Origin: Aliarcobacter sp.
GTDB lineage: Bacteria > Campylobacterota > Campylobacteria > Campylobacterales > Arcobacteraceae
DNA: 64,000 nt
Assembly: GCA_028690445.1 (NCBI GenBank)
Contig: JAQVBE010000007.1
Span: 85,985-149,984, forward strand
Direction of reading: 5' to 3'
Below the pieces are notes generated by a model. That model made no database searches. It saw only the letters and a program-made list of their open reading frames with translations, and was not told the DNA's origin. The position numbers and the translations under genes are program-made. Below, one piece after another: positions 36,377 to 45,879 of this stretch (position 1 is its first letter; each line of letters starts with the position of its first letter).

Positions 36377-37726
36377 ATGCATAAGATTTATTTATCATTA
36401 CTATTAACTTCTTTAACTTATGCACAAAGCGTGAGTTTTGAAGAAGTTCTAAGCTTAAGTCTGCAAAACAACAAAGATTTACAACAACAAAAATTAAATA
36501 CTCAATTATCAAATCTAGAGATAAAAACTATTGATTCTATAAATTATGGGAAACTTTCTATTACTGAAGAATTAAGTAGAACAAACCATTCCGGATATGT
36601 TTTTAATTCAAAATTATCCTCAAGAGGAGCTACCTTTAGAGATTTTGGATTTGTACAACAAAATGAAGGAATTGATGTTCAACCAAAAGATTTAAACTAT
36701 CCAGATGCTAGAAATAATTACAATACAAAACTTATTTATGAAGTTCCTTTATTTACAGGATTTAAACTTTCAAATCAAAAAGATATTTTAAAACTTCAAG
36801 AAAAAGCGAATGAGATTAAATATAACCTTGATAAAAAAGAATTAAGTTTTGAAATTTTGAAGGCATACAATAGTGCTGTTGTAGCAAAAGATTTTACACA
36901 AGCTTTAGAAAAAGCAAAAGTTGCAATAACACAAATCTCAAAATCAGCAGATGCATTTCATAAAGAAGGTTTAATTACAAAAATTGATGTAAATGAAGCC
37001 AAAGTTTATGAATTAAATATAAATTCTCAACTAATCGAAGCTTCTAATAATTTTGAATTAGCATTAGCATATTTAAGATTTTTATCATCTGATGATTCGA
37101 TCAGTGATGTTCAAACTTTGGAAAATATAACTTTTGAAATACCACAAGAAAACCTACTTTATAATCAAGCTTTAGAAAATAGAGATGAAGTTAAAATGCA
37201 AAATATCCAAGTAAGTGCTACTAAAAAAAATATTGAAATAGCAAATTCAGCATATTATCCATCTGTTTATTCCCATTTAGAATATGGTTTTAATGATAAT
37301 AAATTAACTTTAGATGATGAAAAAGACTATTATATGGCACTTGTTGGAATTAATCTTACTTTATTTGATAATACAAGAGATATTGAAAAACAAAAAAGTA
37401 AAATAGAATATGCAAAAGCTTCATTAAATAATGAAAAATTAAAAGATGCTATAAAATTAGAACTTCAAAAAACTATTTTAAATTTAGAAACTAAAGAAAA
37501 AATCTTAATTGAAAAGATAGAAGCTAAAAATTTAGCTGCTGATGTACTTGAACAATCAAAACTTTTATATCAAAATCACTTGATTTCAATGACAACCCTA
37601 CTTCAGCAAGAAGCAAATTTTAGAAAAAATGAAGCTTTACTTATTCAAGCTAGATATGAGAAATCTTTAGCCTTTGCAAAAATAAATCTTGCTTTGGGAA
37701 AAAATATAAAAGAGGAAAAAAACTAA
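36377..37726 (+). CDS. TolC-family outer-membrane efflux protein
   Basis: Outer-membrane channel of a tripartite exporter, 449 residues. Signal peptide MHKIYLSLLLTSLTYAQS, followed by two repeats of long helices (FEEVLSLSLQNNKDLQQQKL at the first; SATKKNIEIANSAYYPSVYSHLEYG at the second). The latter is the classical TolC repeat start with its YYPS segment. It overlaps the adaptor gene by 1 base (TAATG). Together with the adaptor and two half-pump genes it makes a complete RND system. Confidence 0.9.
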   Translation: MHKIYLSLLLTSLTYAQSVSFEEVLSLSLQNNKDLQQQKLNTQLSNLEIKTIDSINYGKLSITEELSRTNHSGYVFNSKLSSRGATFRDFGFVQQNEGIDVQPKDLNYPDARNNYNTKLIYEVPLFTGFKLSNQKDILKLQEKANEIKYNLDKKELSFEILKAYNSAVVAKDFTQALEKAKVAITQISKSADAFHKEGLITKIDVNEAKVYELNINSQLIEASNNFELALAYLRFLSSDDSISDVQTLENITFEIPQENLLYNQALENRDEVKMQNIQVSATKKNIEIANSAYYPSVYSHLEYGFNDNKLTLDDEKDYYMALVGINLTLFDNTRDIEKQKSKIEYAKASLNNEKLKDAIKLELQKTILNLETKEKILIEKIEAKNLAADVLEQSKLLYQNHLISMTTLLQQEANFRKNEALLIQARYEKSLAFAKINLALGKNIKEEKN

Positions 37727-38490
37727 TGATAAAAATACTTTTAACAACTACATTTTTTTGTTTAAATCTACTTGCAAACCAAATAGAACTATCAGGAACT
37801 GTAATTTCAGATAATGAAAAAATAATTACAAGCAGAAATATGGGATACATAAAAGAAGTTTATGTAAGTGAGGGTTCTAGCGTAAAAAAAGGTGATATTT
37901 TATATGAAATCGATGCTTCAAATATAGATTCAAATAAAAAAGAAATTCTTTTAAATCTTGAAATTTTACAAAATCAGACAAAAAATATAGAATTAAATTT
38001 AGGAAGATATAAAAGATTAGAAGCCCAAGATTTGGTTTCAAAATATGAAGTTGAACAACTAGAATTAAATTTATTAAATAGTAAAAACATGGTAAATATT
38101 GCAAATACTAAATTAAAAGAGATAAATTTACAATATGATTATTTAAAAATAAAAGCTCCAAATAATGGATTAATTATAAAAAAATCAATAAAAGTTGGAG
38201 AAATGGCGATGCCTAGCATTCCAGCTTTGATTTTAACCGATTTATCAACTCTTTTAATCAAAACTGATATTTCAGAATCCAACTTAAATGATATAAAAAT
38301 AGGACAAAAAGTAACTATTGAAATAACTTCACAAAACTTCAAAACTGAAGGAAAAATAGAAGCAATCATTCCAAATACAAACGATTTAACTCACTCTTTT
38401 GTATTAAAAATCTCTTTTGATAAAAAAGATTTTAATATCTATCCTGGAATGTACTCAAAAGTTTTTCTTGATTTAGATATTAAAAACTAG
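37726..38490 (+). CDS. RND efflux periplasmic adaptor subunit
   Basis: Membrane-fusion protein linking the inner-membrane pump to the outer-membrane channel. 254 residues, on the short side. N-terminal signal (ILLTTTFFCLNLLANQ), first half of the lipoyl domain IKEVYVSEGSSVKKGDILYEID, a short helical hairpin, the second lipoyl half LKIKAPNNGLIIKKSIKVGEM, and a beta-barrel region (DIKIGQKVTIEITSQ). No metal-binding extension is visible. Confidence 0.9.
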   Translation: MIKILLTTTFFCLNLLANQIELSGTVISDNEKIITSRNMGYIKEVYVSEGSSVKKGDILYEIDASNIDSNKKEILLNLEILQNQTKNIELNLGRYKRLEAQDLVSKYEVEQLELNLLNSKNMVNIANTKLKEINLQYDYLKIKAPNNGLIIKKSIKVGEMAMPSIPALILTDLSTLLIKTDISESNLNDIKIGQKVTIEITSQNFKTEGKIEAIIPNTNDLTHSFVLKISFDKKDFNIYPGMYSKVFLDLDIKN

Positions 38491-38501
38491 GGATAAACAA
38501 A

Positions 38502-40049
38502 ATGAATAGAGAATTAAATATTGCAGGAAAATTATCACTATTATTTATAAATCATCCACTAACTTTTATCTTTGGTATATTTATTCTAATTTTAGGATAC
38601 ATCTCACTTCTTCTAATGCCAAGAGAAGAAAATCCACAAATAAAAGTAAGTGGAGGTGTTGTAATAGTAGCACTTCCAGGTGCACTTCCAAGTGAAATAC
38701 AAAAAGTAATTATTGAGCCTTTAGAAAAAAAAATAAGAGAGATAAAAGGGGTTGAAAATATTTATTCATTTGCTAAAGATTCAGTTGCTATTGTTCAAGT
38801 TCAATATTTTATAGGTGAAGATAAAGAAAAATCTAATTTAAAACTTTATGACCAAGTTATGAGGAATATGGATTTAATGCCTCATGGTGCATTGCAACCA
38901 ATGATAAAAACTATGGATATTGATACAGATATTCCAATAGCTACAATTGCCTTTTATTCACAAAAAGAACAAAAAAAAGATTTAGTTTCGCAAAGTCAAC
39001 TTTTTAATGAAGTAAGTAAAATCACAAAAGAAATTAATAAAATAAAAGATGTTGCTTTGGTTGATTTAAAAGGTGAGAAAAAAGAACAGTTCAATATATT
39101 AGTTGATGCAAATAAGCTTTCATCTTATAACTTATCTTTAGGTCAAGTTATGAAACAAATTCAAGCACTTTCATATAAAACTCCAAATATTACAACAAAT
39201 ACACAAAGTTCTGAAATTGTTATTTTTGGAATAAAAGAAGCAATAGAAAATGAAAAAGATTTAGAAAATCTCATAATCTCTTATAATTTTCAAACTCCTA
39301 TTTATTTAAAAGATATTGCACTTGTTGAGAAATCTTATGATATTCAAAATAAAAAAGAGGCTTTTATTTATTTAAGAGATGATACAAATGATTTTGAAGA
39401 ATCTAGTCAAATAACCCTTAGTGCATCAAAATTAAAAGGCGCAAATTCTGTGACAATTAATGAAAAAATTTTTGCATATATGAACTCTATAAAAGAAGAA
39501 CTATTAGCAAAAAATATAAAATATACTATTACAAGAGATGATGGTTATATGGCAAATAATGCTGTAAATAAATTAGTTTTAGACCTTTTAATATCTATTA
39601 TAATTATTGCAATTTTACTTATTTTTACTTTAGGATTAAAAGAAGCAATGATTGTATCTTTAATGGTTCCTATGATTTTATCTCTTACATTATTTATAGG
39701 ATTTATTCTAGGAGAAACAATCAATAGAATTACTTTATTTGCACTCATCGTTTCTTTAGGAATGTTAGTTGATGCTGCTATTATTGTAATTGAAAATATT
39801 CATAGACATAAAAAAGAATCCCCCAATATGGATATAGTACCCCTAGCAATAAATGCAACAAATGAAATAGGAAATGCAACAAATATTGCAACAATTGCAA
39901 TTATTATGACTTTTATCCCTATGTTTTTTGTTGGAGGAATGATGGGGCAATTTATGCACCCTCTTCCTGTTTTTGTACCTATTTCTTTGGCAATGTCATT
40001 ATTCGTAGCATATGCGTTTACTCCGTATTTAGTTAAAAAAATTTTATAG
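38502..40049 (+). CDS. RND efflux permease, N-terminal half (TM1-TM6)
   Basis: 515 residues that match the first half of an AcrB/CusA-type pump: TM1 (NHPLTFIFGIFILILGYISLL), the large periplasmic porter loop with GVVIVALPGALPSEIQKVIIEPLEKKI, then TM2-TM6. The TM4 motif is LGMLVDAAIIVIENIHRH: one of the two aspartates used by AcrB is Ala, as in CusA-type heavy-metal pumps. It ends with FTPYLVKKIL just after TM6. The second half is a separate downstream gene in another frame with its own ribosome-binding site, so this is a half-transporter gene, not a simple nonsense mutation. Confidence 0.88.
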   Translation: MNRELNIAGKLSLLFINHPLTFIFGIFILILGYISLLLMPREENPQIKVSGGVVIVALPGALPSEIQKVIIEPLEKKIREIKGVENIYSFAKDSVAIVQVQYFIGEDKEKSNLKLYDQVMRNMDLMPHGALQPMIKTMDIDTDIPIATIAFYSQKEQKKDLVSQSQLFNEVSKITKEINKIKDVALVDLKGEKKEQFNILVDANKLSSYNLSLGQVMKQIQALSYKTPNITTNTQSSEIVIFGIKEAIENEKDLENLIISYNFQTPIYLKDIALVEKSYDIQNKKEAFIYLRDDTNDFEESSQITLSASKLKGANSVTINEKIFAYMNSIKEELLAKNIKYTITRDDGYMANNAVNKLVLDLLISIIIIAILLIFTLGLKEAMIVSLMVPMILSLTLFIGFILGETINRITLFALIVSLGMLVDAAIIVIENIHRHKKESPNMDIVPLAINATNEIGNATNIATIAIIMTFIPMFFVGGMMGQFMHPLPVFVPISLAMSLFVAYAFTPYLVKKIL

Positions 40050-40057
40050 GATTTTTG

Positions 40058-41713
40058 ATGAAATTAGAAAAATTTATATTTGACATTTTAGAAAGTCCAA
40101 AAAAATCTTTTTTGGTTTATTTTATTACTTTTATTTTATTTGTTTTAAGTATTATGGCTTTTCCAACACAAATTATTAAAGCAAAAATGCTTCCAAGTAA
40201 AAACTCTGATACTTTTTCTATTTATGTAGATTTGAAAGATGGTTCAAGTACTTATCAAACAAAAGAAGTAACCCAATGTATAGTTAAAAATCTTCAAAAA
40301 GAACAGAATATTATTAATATTTCTACTTTTATAAAAGAAGGTCAACCTCTTGATTTTGCTGCATTAGTAAAACAAAGTGCTTTAAAAGACAAAGAATCTC
40401 AAGCCGAAATCATAGTAAATATAAAAAAACAAAAAGAAAGAACTATTACAAGTTACAATTTAGTTAGTCAATTAAGAACTAAAGTACAAGCAAACTGTTC
40501 TTTATATGAAGCAAATATCAAGTTTATTGAACTTCCAGCGGGTCCTCCTGTTCTTGCATCTATTGTAACTGAGATTTATGGTGGAAATAATTTTGAAAAT
40601 AGAAGAAATTTTGCACTAAAGATTGCAACTATTCTTAAAAATCAAACAACCTTAGTAGATATTGATATTTTAGCAGATAAAGATTTTATTATGTACGAGT
40701 TAGAACTAGATAATAGTAAAGCAATTATTAGTTTAGTAGATTTAGAACAATTAAAAAACACTCTATTTTTAGCCTTTGAAGGTATGAATATTGCTGTTGT
40801 AAATGATAAAAATGCCCAAAGTCAAATACCAATATTTTTAAGACTAAATGATTCGAGAATTCTTAGAAATTCTTCAAAAGAAGAGTTAAAAATAAAACTT
40901 CAAAATCTAAAAATAGTAAATAACCAAGGAAATATGATAAATATTTCTGAATTTGTAAAAATAAAAGAAATAATAAAAGAACCAACAATTACTTCAAAAA
41001 ATTTAAATCTATTAATAAATGTGATAGCAGAAACTTCTAAAGATAGTCAGATTTATCCTCTTTTAAATGCAAGAAATGAAATGTTAAATACATTAAATAA
41101 TAACTTTGAAATAACAAAAACAAATATGCTAAATCTATCTTTTGTAGATAAAAAAACAAAAGAAAAATTTGATTTAATATTTGATGGAGAATTAAAAGTA
41201 ACTATTGATACCTTTATAGATTTAGGTGGAGCTTTTATAATTGCACTTGTTTTAATCTTCTTTTTAATGGTTATATATTATAAAAATTTTGCAATATCAG
41301 GAGGAATAGTTCTTTCAAGTTTTATCTCAATTATTGGAGTTATATTTGCCCATGTAATTATGGATCTAATTACAGCTGATACTTTTTATTTAACAGCAAC
41401 TTCACTTATAGGATTTATTGGACTTATTGGAATAAACTCAAGAAATTCTACTTTGATTATAGATTTTTCAAGACAACTAGTACAGGAGAAAAATCTGAGT
41501 ATTAATGAAGCCATTTCAAAAGCTACAGCAACTCGTTCTAAGCCAATAATTCTTACGGTTCTAACTATGGTGTTCGCAAGTGCATTAATTGCAAATGACG
41601 CAGTGTTTGGAGGTCTAGGAGTTGCACTAATTGGTGGGACTTTAATCTCTTATATAGTTTCTATGTTTTTTGTGCCAGTTATCATCAAAAACCAATTAAA
41701 AAAGATTTTATAA
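40058..41713 (+). CDS. RND efflux permease, C-terminal half (TM7-TM12)
   Basis: 551 residues from ATG at 40058 (the track's TTG is one codon earlier); AGGAT lies 6 bases upstream. It opens with a short amphipathic segment and TM7 (FLVYFITFILFVLSIMAF), then the second porter loop (SIYVDLKDGSSTYQTKEV; FIELPAGPPVLASIVTEIYGG) and TM8-TM12. GLIGINSRNSTLIIDFSRQL matches the AcrB TM10 region, with Arg where AcrB has the proton-relay Lys. It ends normally. Gap to the first half is 8 bases, so the two are translated together and probably assemble like one pump protomer. Confidence 0.88.
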   Translation: MKLEKFIFDILESPKKSFLVYFITFILFVLSIMAFPTQIIKAKMLPSKNSDTFSIYVDLKDGSSTYQTKEVTQCIVKNLQKEQNIINISTFIKEGQPLDFAALVKQSALKDKESQAEIIVNIKKQKERTITSYNLVSQLRTKVQANCSLYEANIKFIELPAGPPVLASIVTEIYGGNNFENRRNFALKIATILKNQTTLVDIDILADKDFIMYELELDNSKAIISLVDLEQLKNTLFLAFEGMNIAVVNDKNAQSQIPIFLRLNDSRILRNSSKEELKIKLQNLKIVNNQGNMINISEFVKIKEIIKEPTITSKNLNLLINVIAETSKDSQIYPLLNARNEMLNTLNNNFEITKTNMLNLSFVDKKTKEKFDLIFDGELKVTIDTFIDLGGAFIIALVLIFFLMVIYYKNFAISGGIVLSSFISIIGVIFAHVIMDLITADTFYLTATSLIGFIGLIGINSRNSTLIIDFSRQLVQEKNLSINEAISKATATRSKPIILTVLTMVFASALIANDAVFGGLGVALIGGTLISYIVSMFFVPVIIKNQLKKIL

Positions 41714-41726
41714 TCTTTTTTAATTG
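41693..41726. terminator. Bidirectional terminator between efflux operon and PNPOx-like gene
   Basis: Perfect 14-base arms CAATTAAAAAAGAT/ATCTTTTTTAATTG around TTTATA. The hairpin spans the last codons of both convergent genes and has T-runs in each direction. Confidence 0.75.
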
Positions 41727-42319
41727 TATAGTTTCATTTGTTTTATAGTCTCTTCATCAATTTCTAAATCTCTAGATTTTAGTTTTTCCATCAATCTATT
41801 TCGTTTTTCTTCATTTAAATTTTGCCCTACTTTTATTTTGCAACTGATATTTTCAGGCTTTAATTCAAGAATAGCTGTTTTATCTAAGATTTTTGTGTAC
41901 ATAGCTTTTTCATAAGCAATTTCTTCAAAGCTATCCTCACTTTGAAATTTTTTCATCAAAGCATTTAAAACTTTTGCTTTAATATTTCCATCTTCAATAA
42001 AACTAATTGTTCCTTCAAATAATACTGAAGCAAAAAATTGAGTTGCAGGACAAGCAGCCATTGTATCACTGAAAAATGAAGGAATAAAAGAATAAGGTTT
42101 TACCACTAAAAAAGAAGCATTAGGGTTTGATTTTATAGCTTCAATTTTTCTTCCTTCTTTTGCACCATGAAAAAAAATTGAGTTCTCGAAAAATACAAAA
42201 TTTAATGCAACAACATAAGGTTTTCCTTCACTTATTAGACTCAAACTTCCATATTCACAAGATTGCAATACTTCATTTACACTATTTTCATCTTTTACAT
42301 CAAATTCAATTCTTCTCAC
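41720..42319 (-). CDS. Pyridoxamine-5'-phosphate-oxidase-fold (FMN-binding) protein A
   Basis: 199 residues if started at GTG 42319, which has AAGGAAGG 5 bases upstream; the track's longer start (42385) would overlap the upstream gene and adds an unlikely leader. The flavin-binding split barrel is indicated by YGSLSLISEGKPYVVALNFVFFENSIFFHGAKEGRKIEAIKSNPNASFLV. A C-terminal helical extension is Lys/Glu-rich. It probably binds FMN or haem. Partner of the next gene with the same fold, and both are divergent from a MocR regulator. Confidence 0.8.
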   Translation of the reverse strand: MRRIEFDVKDENSVNEVLQSCEYGSLSLISEGKPYVVALNFVFFENSIFFHGAKEGRKIEAIKSNPNASFLVVKPYSFIPSFFSDTMAACPATQFFASVLFEGTISFIEDGNIKAKVLNALMKKFQSEDSFEEIAYEKAMYTKILDKTAILELKPENISCKIKVGQNLNEEKRNRLMEKLKSRDLEIDEETIKQMKLYN

Positions 42320-42330
42320 TTTTACCTTCC

Positions 42331-42696
42331 TTATGTAGTTTGATATGATTCTAAAATCTCTATTTTCATAACAGCTCTTGCCCATTCAAACTTAGCTTTT
42401 AAATCTTCATGCTCTTTTGTATCAGTTAAAATAGAAGCATGACCTATAATTTTAACTCCCATTCCCATTCCATAAAGTCCCATAAGTTCTTTTGTTCCAA
42501 TAACAACAATAACTCTATTATCTTTGTTAAGCAACTCTTCCATTTTATTCATTCCAGCAACTGGAACAAAAAATTCACCATTTTTAAAAATCACATAAGA
42601 ATTCCAAGTATTTACAATATGGGGAAAATCTTCACCTTTTGCCACTACACTAAAAATACCTTCATACTTTAATATGCTTTCTATTTTTTCATTCAT
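42331..42696 (-). CDS. Pyridoxamine-5'-phosphate-oxidase-fold (FMN-binding) protein B
   Basis: 121 residues covering a compact split barrel: FSVVAKGEDFPHIVNTWNSYVIF, FFVPVAGMNKMEELLNKDNRVIVVIG, and a glycine-rich GLYGMGMGVKIIGHASI. This resembles small FMN-binding proteins annotated as PNPOx family; no catalytic assignment is possible. ATG at 42696. It is the first gene of the pair, facing the MocR-type gene across a 94-base spacer, and is a natural candidate target for it. Confidence 0.75.
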   Translation of the reverse strand: MNEKIESILKYEGIFSVVAKGEDFPHIVNTWNSYVIFKNGEFFVPVAGMNKMEELLNKDNRVIVVIGTKELMGLYGMGMGVKIIGHASILTDTKEHEDLKAKFEWARAVMKIEILESYQTT

Positions 42697-42790
42697 TATT
42701 TTTCCTATATTTTAAGTAATTCAAACGTATAATATCTAATATCTGTACTTTATAAAAGATACATTTTTATTTTTTTTCATAAGGACACTT

Positions 42791-44164
42791 TTGTATAAAT
42801 TTGAACAAAACTCCACACCACTTTATATTCAACTGTATGAACAAATAAAAGATGAGATTAAAACTAAACTAAAAGCTGGAACAAAACTAACTTCAATTAG
42901 AAAACTATCAGATGAGTATAATCTTAGTAAAACAACTATACAAACTGCATATAATCAACTATATGCGGAAGGATACATTGAAAGTAGAAAAAATAGTGGC
43001 TATTTTGTATGTGAAGATATTTTTCAAAATTTTCAAACAAATTTAGATGAAAAAAAAGATGAAAATAAACAAGAATTTGATTACAAAATAGATTTTTTTC
43101 CTGCACATTTAGCAAAAAGCTCTTTCCCCAAACAAACTTGGTTGAAGCTTTATAATAAAGCTGTGAAAAATGATATAAATTATGGCATTTATCACAATAA
43201 ACAAGGTGAATTAGATTTAAGAGAAGAACTAGCAAAATATCTTTTCTCTTCAAGAGCTGTTTTATGTAAAAGTGAACAAATCATCATTACAAGTGGATTT
43301 AGTGATAGTTTATTTTTAGTATCTGCTATTTTAAAAAGTTTTTCAAATAAAATAGCTATCGAATCACCTTGTTATAAAGTAGCAAAAAAAGTTTTTGAAA
43401 TTTTCTCTTTTGAAATAAAAGACATTCCTATAAATTCTGATGAATTAGATTTAAATTTATTAGAAAAAACCAATTGTAATGCTTTATATGTAACTCCATC
43501 TCATCAATTTCCAACAGGTGTAACAATGCCAATTTCAAATAGATTAAAACTTATAAATTGGGCAAAAAAAAATGATTCTTTTATAATCGAAGATGATTAT
43601 GATAGTGAATTAAGTTACTACAATCGTCCTATTCCATCGATGCAAGGATTAGAAAGTAATAATCAAAGAATTATCTATCTTGGAACTTTATCTAAGGCTT
43701 TATCTCCTGCTTTAAGAATTTCTTACATAGTTTTACCAACTTCATTACTAAATCTTTATCATCAAATTTTTGATTTTAGATTTTCAGGTGTTTCAATAGA
43801 TATTCAAAAAACATTAACTCTATTTCTAAAAGAAGGATATTGGGAAAAACACTTAAGAAAAATAAGAAATATAAATAAAAAAAAACATGATTTAATGAAA
43901 GAATATTTAAAAGAATTTTTAAAAGATGAAATAAAAATTTTAAGGGAAGGAAGTGGATTAAATTTTTTAATAAAACCTCTTGTAAATATAAATTTAGACA
44001 AACTAGATGAATTATGTAAACAAAAAAAGATAAAAATTTATTTTAAAGAGTTTTTTAATTTAGAAAAGGTTATTGCTTTGGGATTTGGTGGTTTTGAAGA
44101 TTTTGAAATAAAAAATGCAATAAAAGTTTTTAGCAAAGTTTGGTTTGAAGCTAAATCTTCTTAA
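42791..44164 (+). CDS. MocR/PdxR-type regulator (GntR helix-turn-helix fused to aminotransferase domain)
   Basis: 457 residues. N-terminal winged helix-turn-helix: PLYIQLYEQIKDEIKTKL, KLTSIRKLSDEYNLSKTTIQTAYNQLYAEGYIESR. The rest is a fold-type I aminotransferase-like domain with the PLP lysine in IIYLGTLSKALSPALRISY (about 298) and the Asp-Tyr pair in FIIEDDYDSELSY. Such proteins sense PLP or a related ligand and often control vitamin B6 genes. Start is TTG at 42791 after AAGGAC. The spacer to the divergent PNPOx-like genes holds a repeated ATATCT motif that may be its operator. Confidence 0.9.
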   Translation: MYKFEQNSTPLYIQLYEQIKDEIKTKLKAGTKLTSIRKLSDEYNLSKTTIQTAYNQLYAEGYIESRKNSGYFVCEDIFQNFQTNLDEKKDENKQEFDYKIDFFPAHLAKSSFPKQTWLKLYNKAVKNDINYGIYHNKQGELDLREELAKYLFSSRAVLCKSEQIIITSGFSDSLFLVSAILKSFSNKIAIESPCYKVAKKVFEIFSFEIKDIPINSDELDLNLLEKTNCNALYVTPSHQFPTGVTMPISNRLKLINWAKKNDSFIIEDDYDSELSYYNRPIPSMQGLESNNQRIIYLGTLSKALSPALRISYIVLPTSLLNLYHQIFDFRFSGVSIDIQKTLTLFLKEGYWEKHLRKIRNINKKKHDLMKEYLKEFLKDEIKILREGSGLNFLIKPLVNINLDKLDELCKQKKIKIYFKEFFNLEKVIALGFGGFEDFEIKNAIKVFSKVWFEAKSS

Positions 44165-44181
44165 TTAGCAAAAATAAAGAT

Positions 44182-44750
44182 TTATACTTTCGTAATCCAA
44201 ACACCAACACTAATGGTTGAATCAGAAACTCCTAGAAATGAACCTGCTGTGGGAAGAACATTATCCGGTAATCTTGAAACTGCAACTGAAATATGGTCAG
44301 TTCCTGTAATATTTCCAGTAGTTGGGTCAAAACCAATCCAACCACCACCAGGAAGATAAACCTCTGCCAAGCATTGGTTGAACCAACTTGGTTGGACATC
44401 AAATATAAATAACCACTTACAAATCTTGTCGCTAAACCTAAGCATTTAACTACTTCCATAAATAAAAAAGCAAAATCTCTACATAAACTAGAGCCTGCCG
44501 TTTTCCTGCTTCTTCTCTTACTTTATATGTAAAATTTTTAAATATATAAGTTATTAATTTTTGTAAGAGAGTATATATTTGAATCTTTTCACCTAATCAG
44601 ATACTATAAAATCAAGAGTTGCAATTGCAACAGAATTATCTTCCACATCTCTATGCCAAAATATCTCTGCATTCTAAGCTCATGACTTTCCCTTTTGGTC
44701 TTAAAATTAAAAATTATGTGCGCCTAAAGTGACGCTACTTGAATAATTGT
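44182..44750 (-). pseudogene. Decayed transglutaminase-like protease gene
   Basis: Three frames read on the minus strand match parts of bacterial transglutaminase-like proteins. An N-terminal beta domain lies near 44720 (TLGAHNFLILRPKG). The catalytic-cysteine side comes next (KCLGLATRFVSGYLY). The C-terminus follows (LAEVYLPGGGWIGFDPTTGN, then VSRLPDNVLPTAGSFLG). Stops and frameshifts break it in several places, including a frame change near 44380. The track's two short ORFs are pieces of it. Confidence 0.8.
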
Positions 44751-44825
44751 AGTATGTTCTGTGGATAATTTTATAACATTGTATATTTTATCCTAAAATT
44801 AAATTTTAATAAAATTTATTAAAGC

Positions 44826-45287
44826 TTACAGATCAATAACCATTGCAATTTCATCACAAATAGGAAAATGTTTACATCTAATACAATCAGCCCAAATTTT
44901 ATGTTCAGGAATTTCTTCTTTTGAAATTACTCTAAATCCACAGCTTTCAAAAAATCCTTGCTCATAAGTCAAAGATAAAAGTTGTTTTATTCCATACTCT
45001 TTTGCTTCTTTTATACAAGCATCTACTAGTTTTTTTCCTAATTTTAAACCTCTAAACTCTTTTGCAACAACTAAACTTCGCACTTCTGCAAGTCTTGGAG
45101 AGTGAATATGAGTTGCAGTAAATCCAGCCATTTTTCCATCTACTTCTACAACAGTATAAGAGCGAATTGTTGTTGCCATTTCATCTTCTGTTCGTAAAAG
45201 AATTTTTCCACTTTGTACTTCTTCTTTTACTATATCTTGCATTTTTGTAATATCAGCCACGGTTGGCTTATAAAATTTAATGTCCAA
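44826..45287 (-). CDS. Short GNAT N-acetyltransferase (ArgA-like N-acetylglutamate synthase)
   Basis: GNAT protein of 153 residues. The acetyl-CoA loop is VRSLVVAKEFRGLKLGKKLVDACI, and the end KIWADCIRCKHFPICDEIAM is typical of the short ArgA-type enzymes in Campylobacterota, which do the first step of arginine synthesis. The start is set at TTG 45287 because AGGAT lies 7 bases before it and it overlaps engB by only 11 bases; the track start (also TTG, 45320) lacks a ribosome-binding site. Last gene of the hisB-engB run. Confidence 0.8.
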   Translation of the reverse strand: MDIKFYKPTVADITKMQDIVKEEVQSGKILLRTEDEMATTIRSYTVVEVDGKMAGFTATHIHSPRLAEVRSLVVAKEFRGLKLGKKLVDACIKEAKEYGIKQLLSLTYEQGFFESCGFRVISKEEIPEHKIWADCIRCKHFPICDEIAMVIDL

Positions 45288-45879
45288 ATAAGTATCCTGT
45301 AATTTTATTTTGTAAGTCAATCATACCTTTTTTTTTCAAGTTTGATATAAAAATTCCATCGGGGTACTCTCTTTTTAATTTAGCTAAATCATTCATTTTT
45401 AGTTTATCTATTTTTGTAAAAGCTTGAATGATAATTTGATCGCCTCTTTTTATAGTTCTTAAAAATTCATCCACATTTTTATCAATATCAAGCAAAGGAT
45501 GTCTTGAATCAATTAAATGTACAAATATCTGTAAACACTGTCTTTGTTCCAAATAAGCTGTAAGATTTCTATTCCATTCAGCTTTAATACTTTTAGAAAC
45601 TTTTGCATAACCAAATCCAGGTAAATCCACAAATCTTGCATATAAATATGGCAATTCTTCATTATCAGTTTTGAAATTAATTTCAAAATAATTTATGAGT
45701 TGAGTTTTCCCAGGAGTTGAAGAAGATTTTGCTAAACCTTTTCTATTTGTCAAAGTATTAAGTAATGATGACTTCCCTACATTTGATCTTCCTAAAAATG
45801 CGACTTCAGCCCTATCAGGACTTGGAGAATCAACAATTCCTTGTGCAGATTGTAAAAATTTTGCTTCAGTTATTCTCAT
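45277..45879 (-). CDS. engB: Ribosome-biogenesis GTP-binding protein EngB (YsxC/YihA)
   Basis: GTPase needed for large-subunit assembly. 200 residues with G1 VAFLGRSNVGKSSLLNTLT, G2 STPGKTQLINYF, G3 VDLPGFGYAKVSK and G4 AFTKIDKLK. ATG at 45879 overlaps the lptA stop by 4 bases. The kdsC-lptC-lptA-engB order is a conserved cluster in the phylum. Confidence 0.96.
   Translation of the reverse strand: MRITEAKFLQSAQGIVDSPSPDRAEVAFLGRSNVGKSSLLNTLTNRKGLAKSSSTPGKTQLINYFEINFKTDNEELPYLYARFVDLPGFGYAKVSKSIKAEWNRNLTAYLEQRQCLQIFVHLIDSRHPLLDIDKNVDEFLRTIKRGDQIIIQAFTKIDKLKMNDLAKLKREYPDGIFISNLKKKGMIDLQNKITGYLFGH

Noticed and set aside
44232-44459. Separate 75-residue gene
   Set aside because: It is the frame-shifted middle of the transglutaminase pseudogene.
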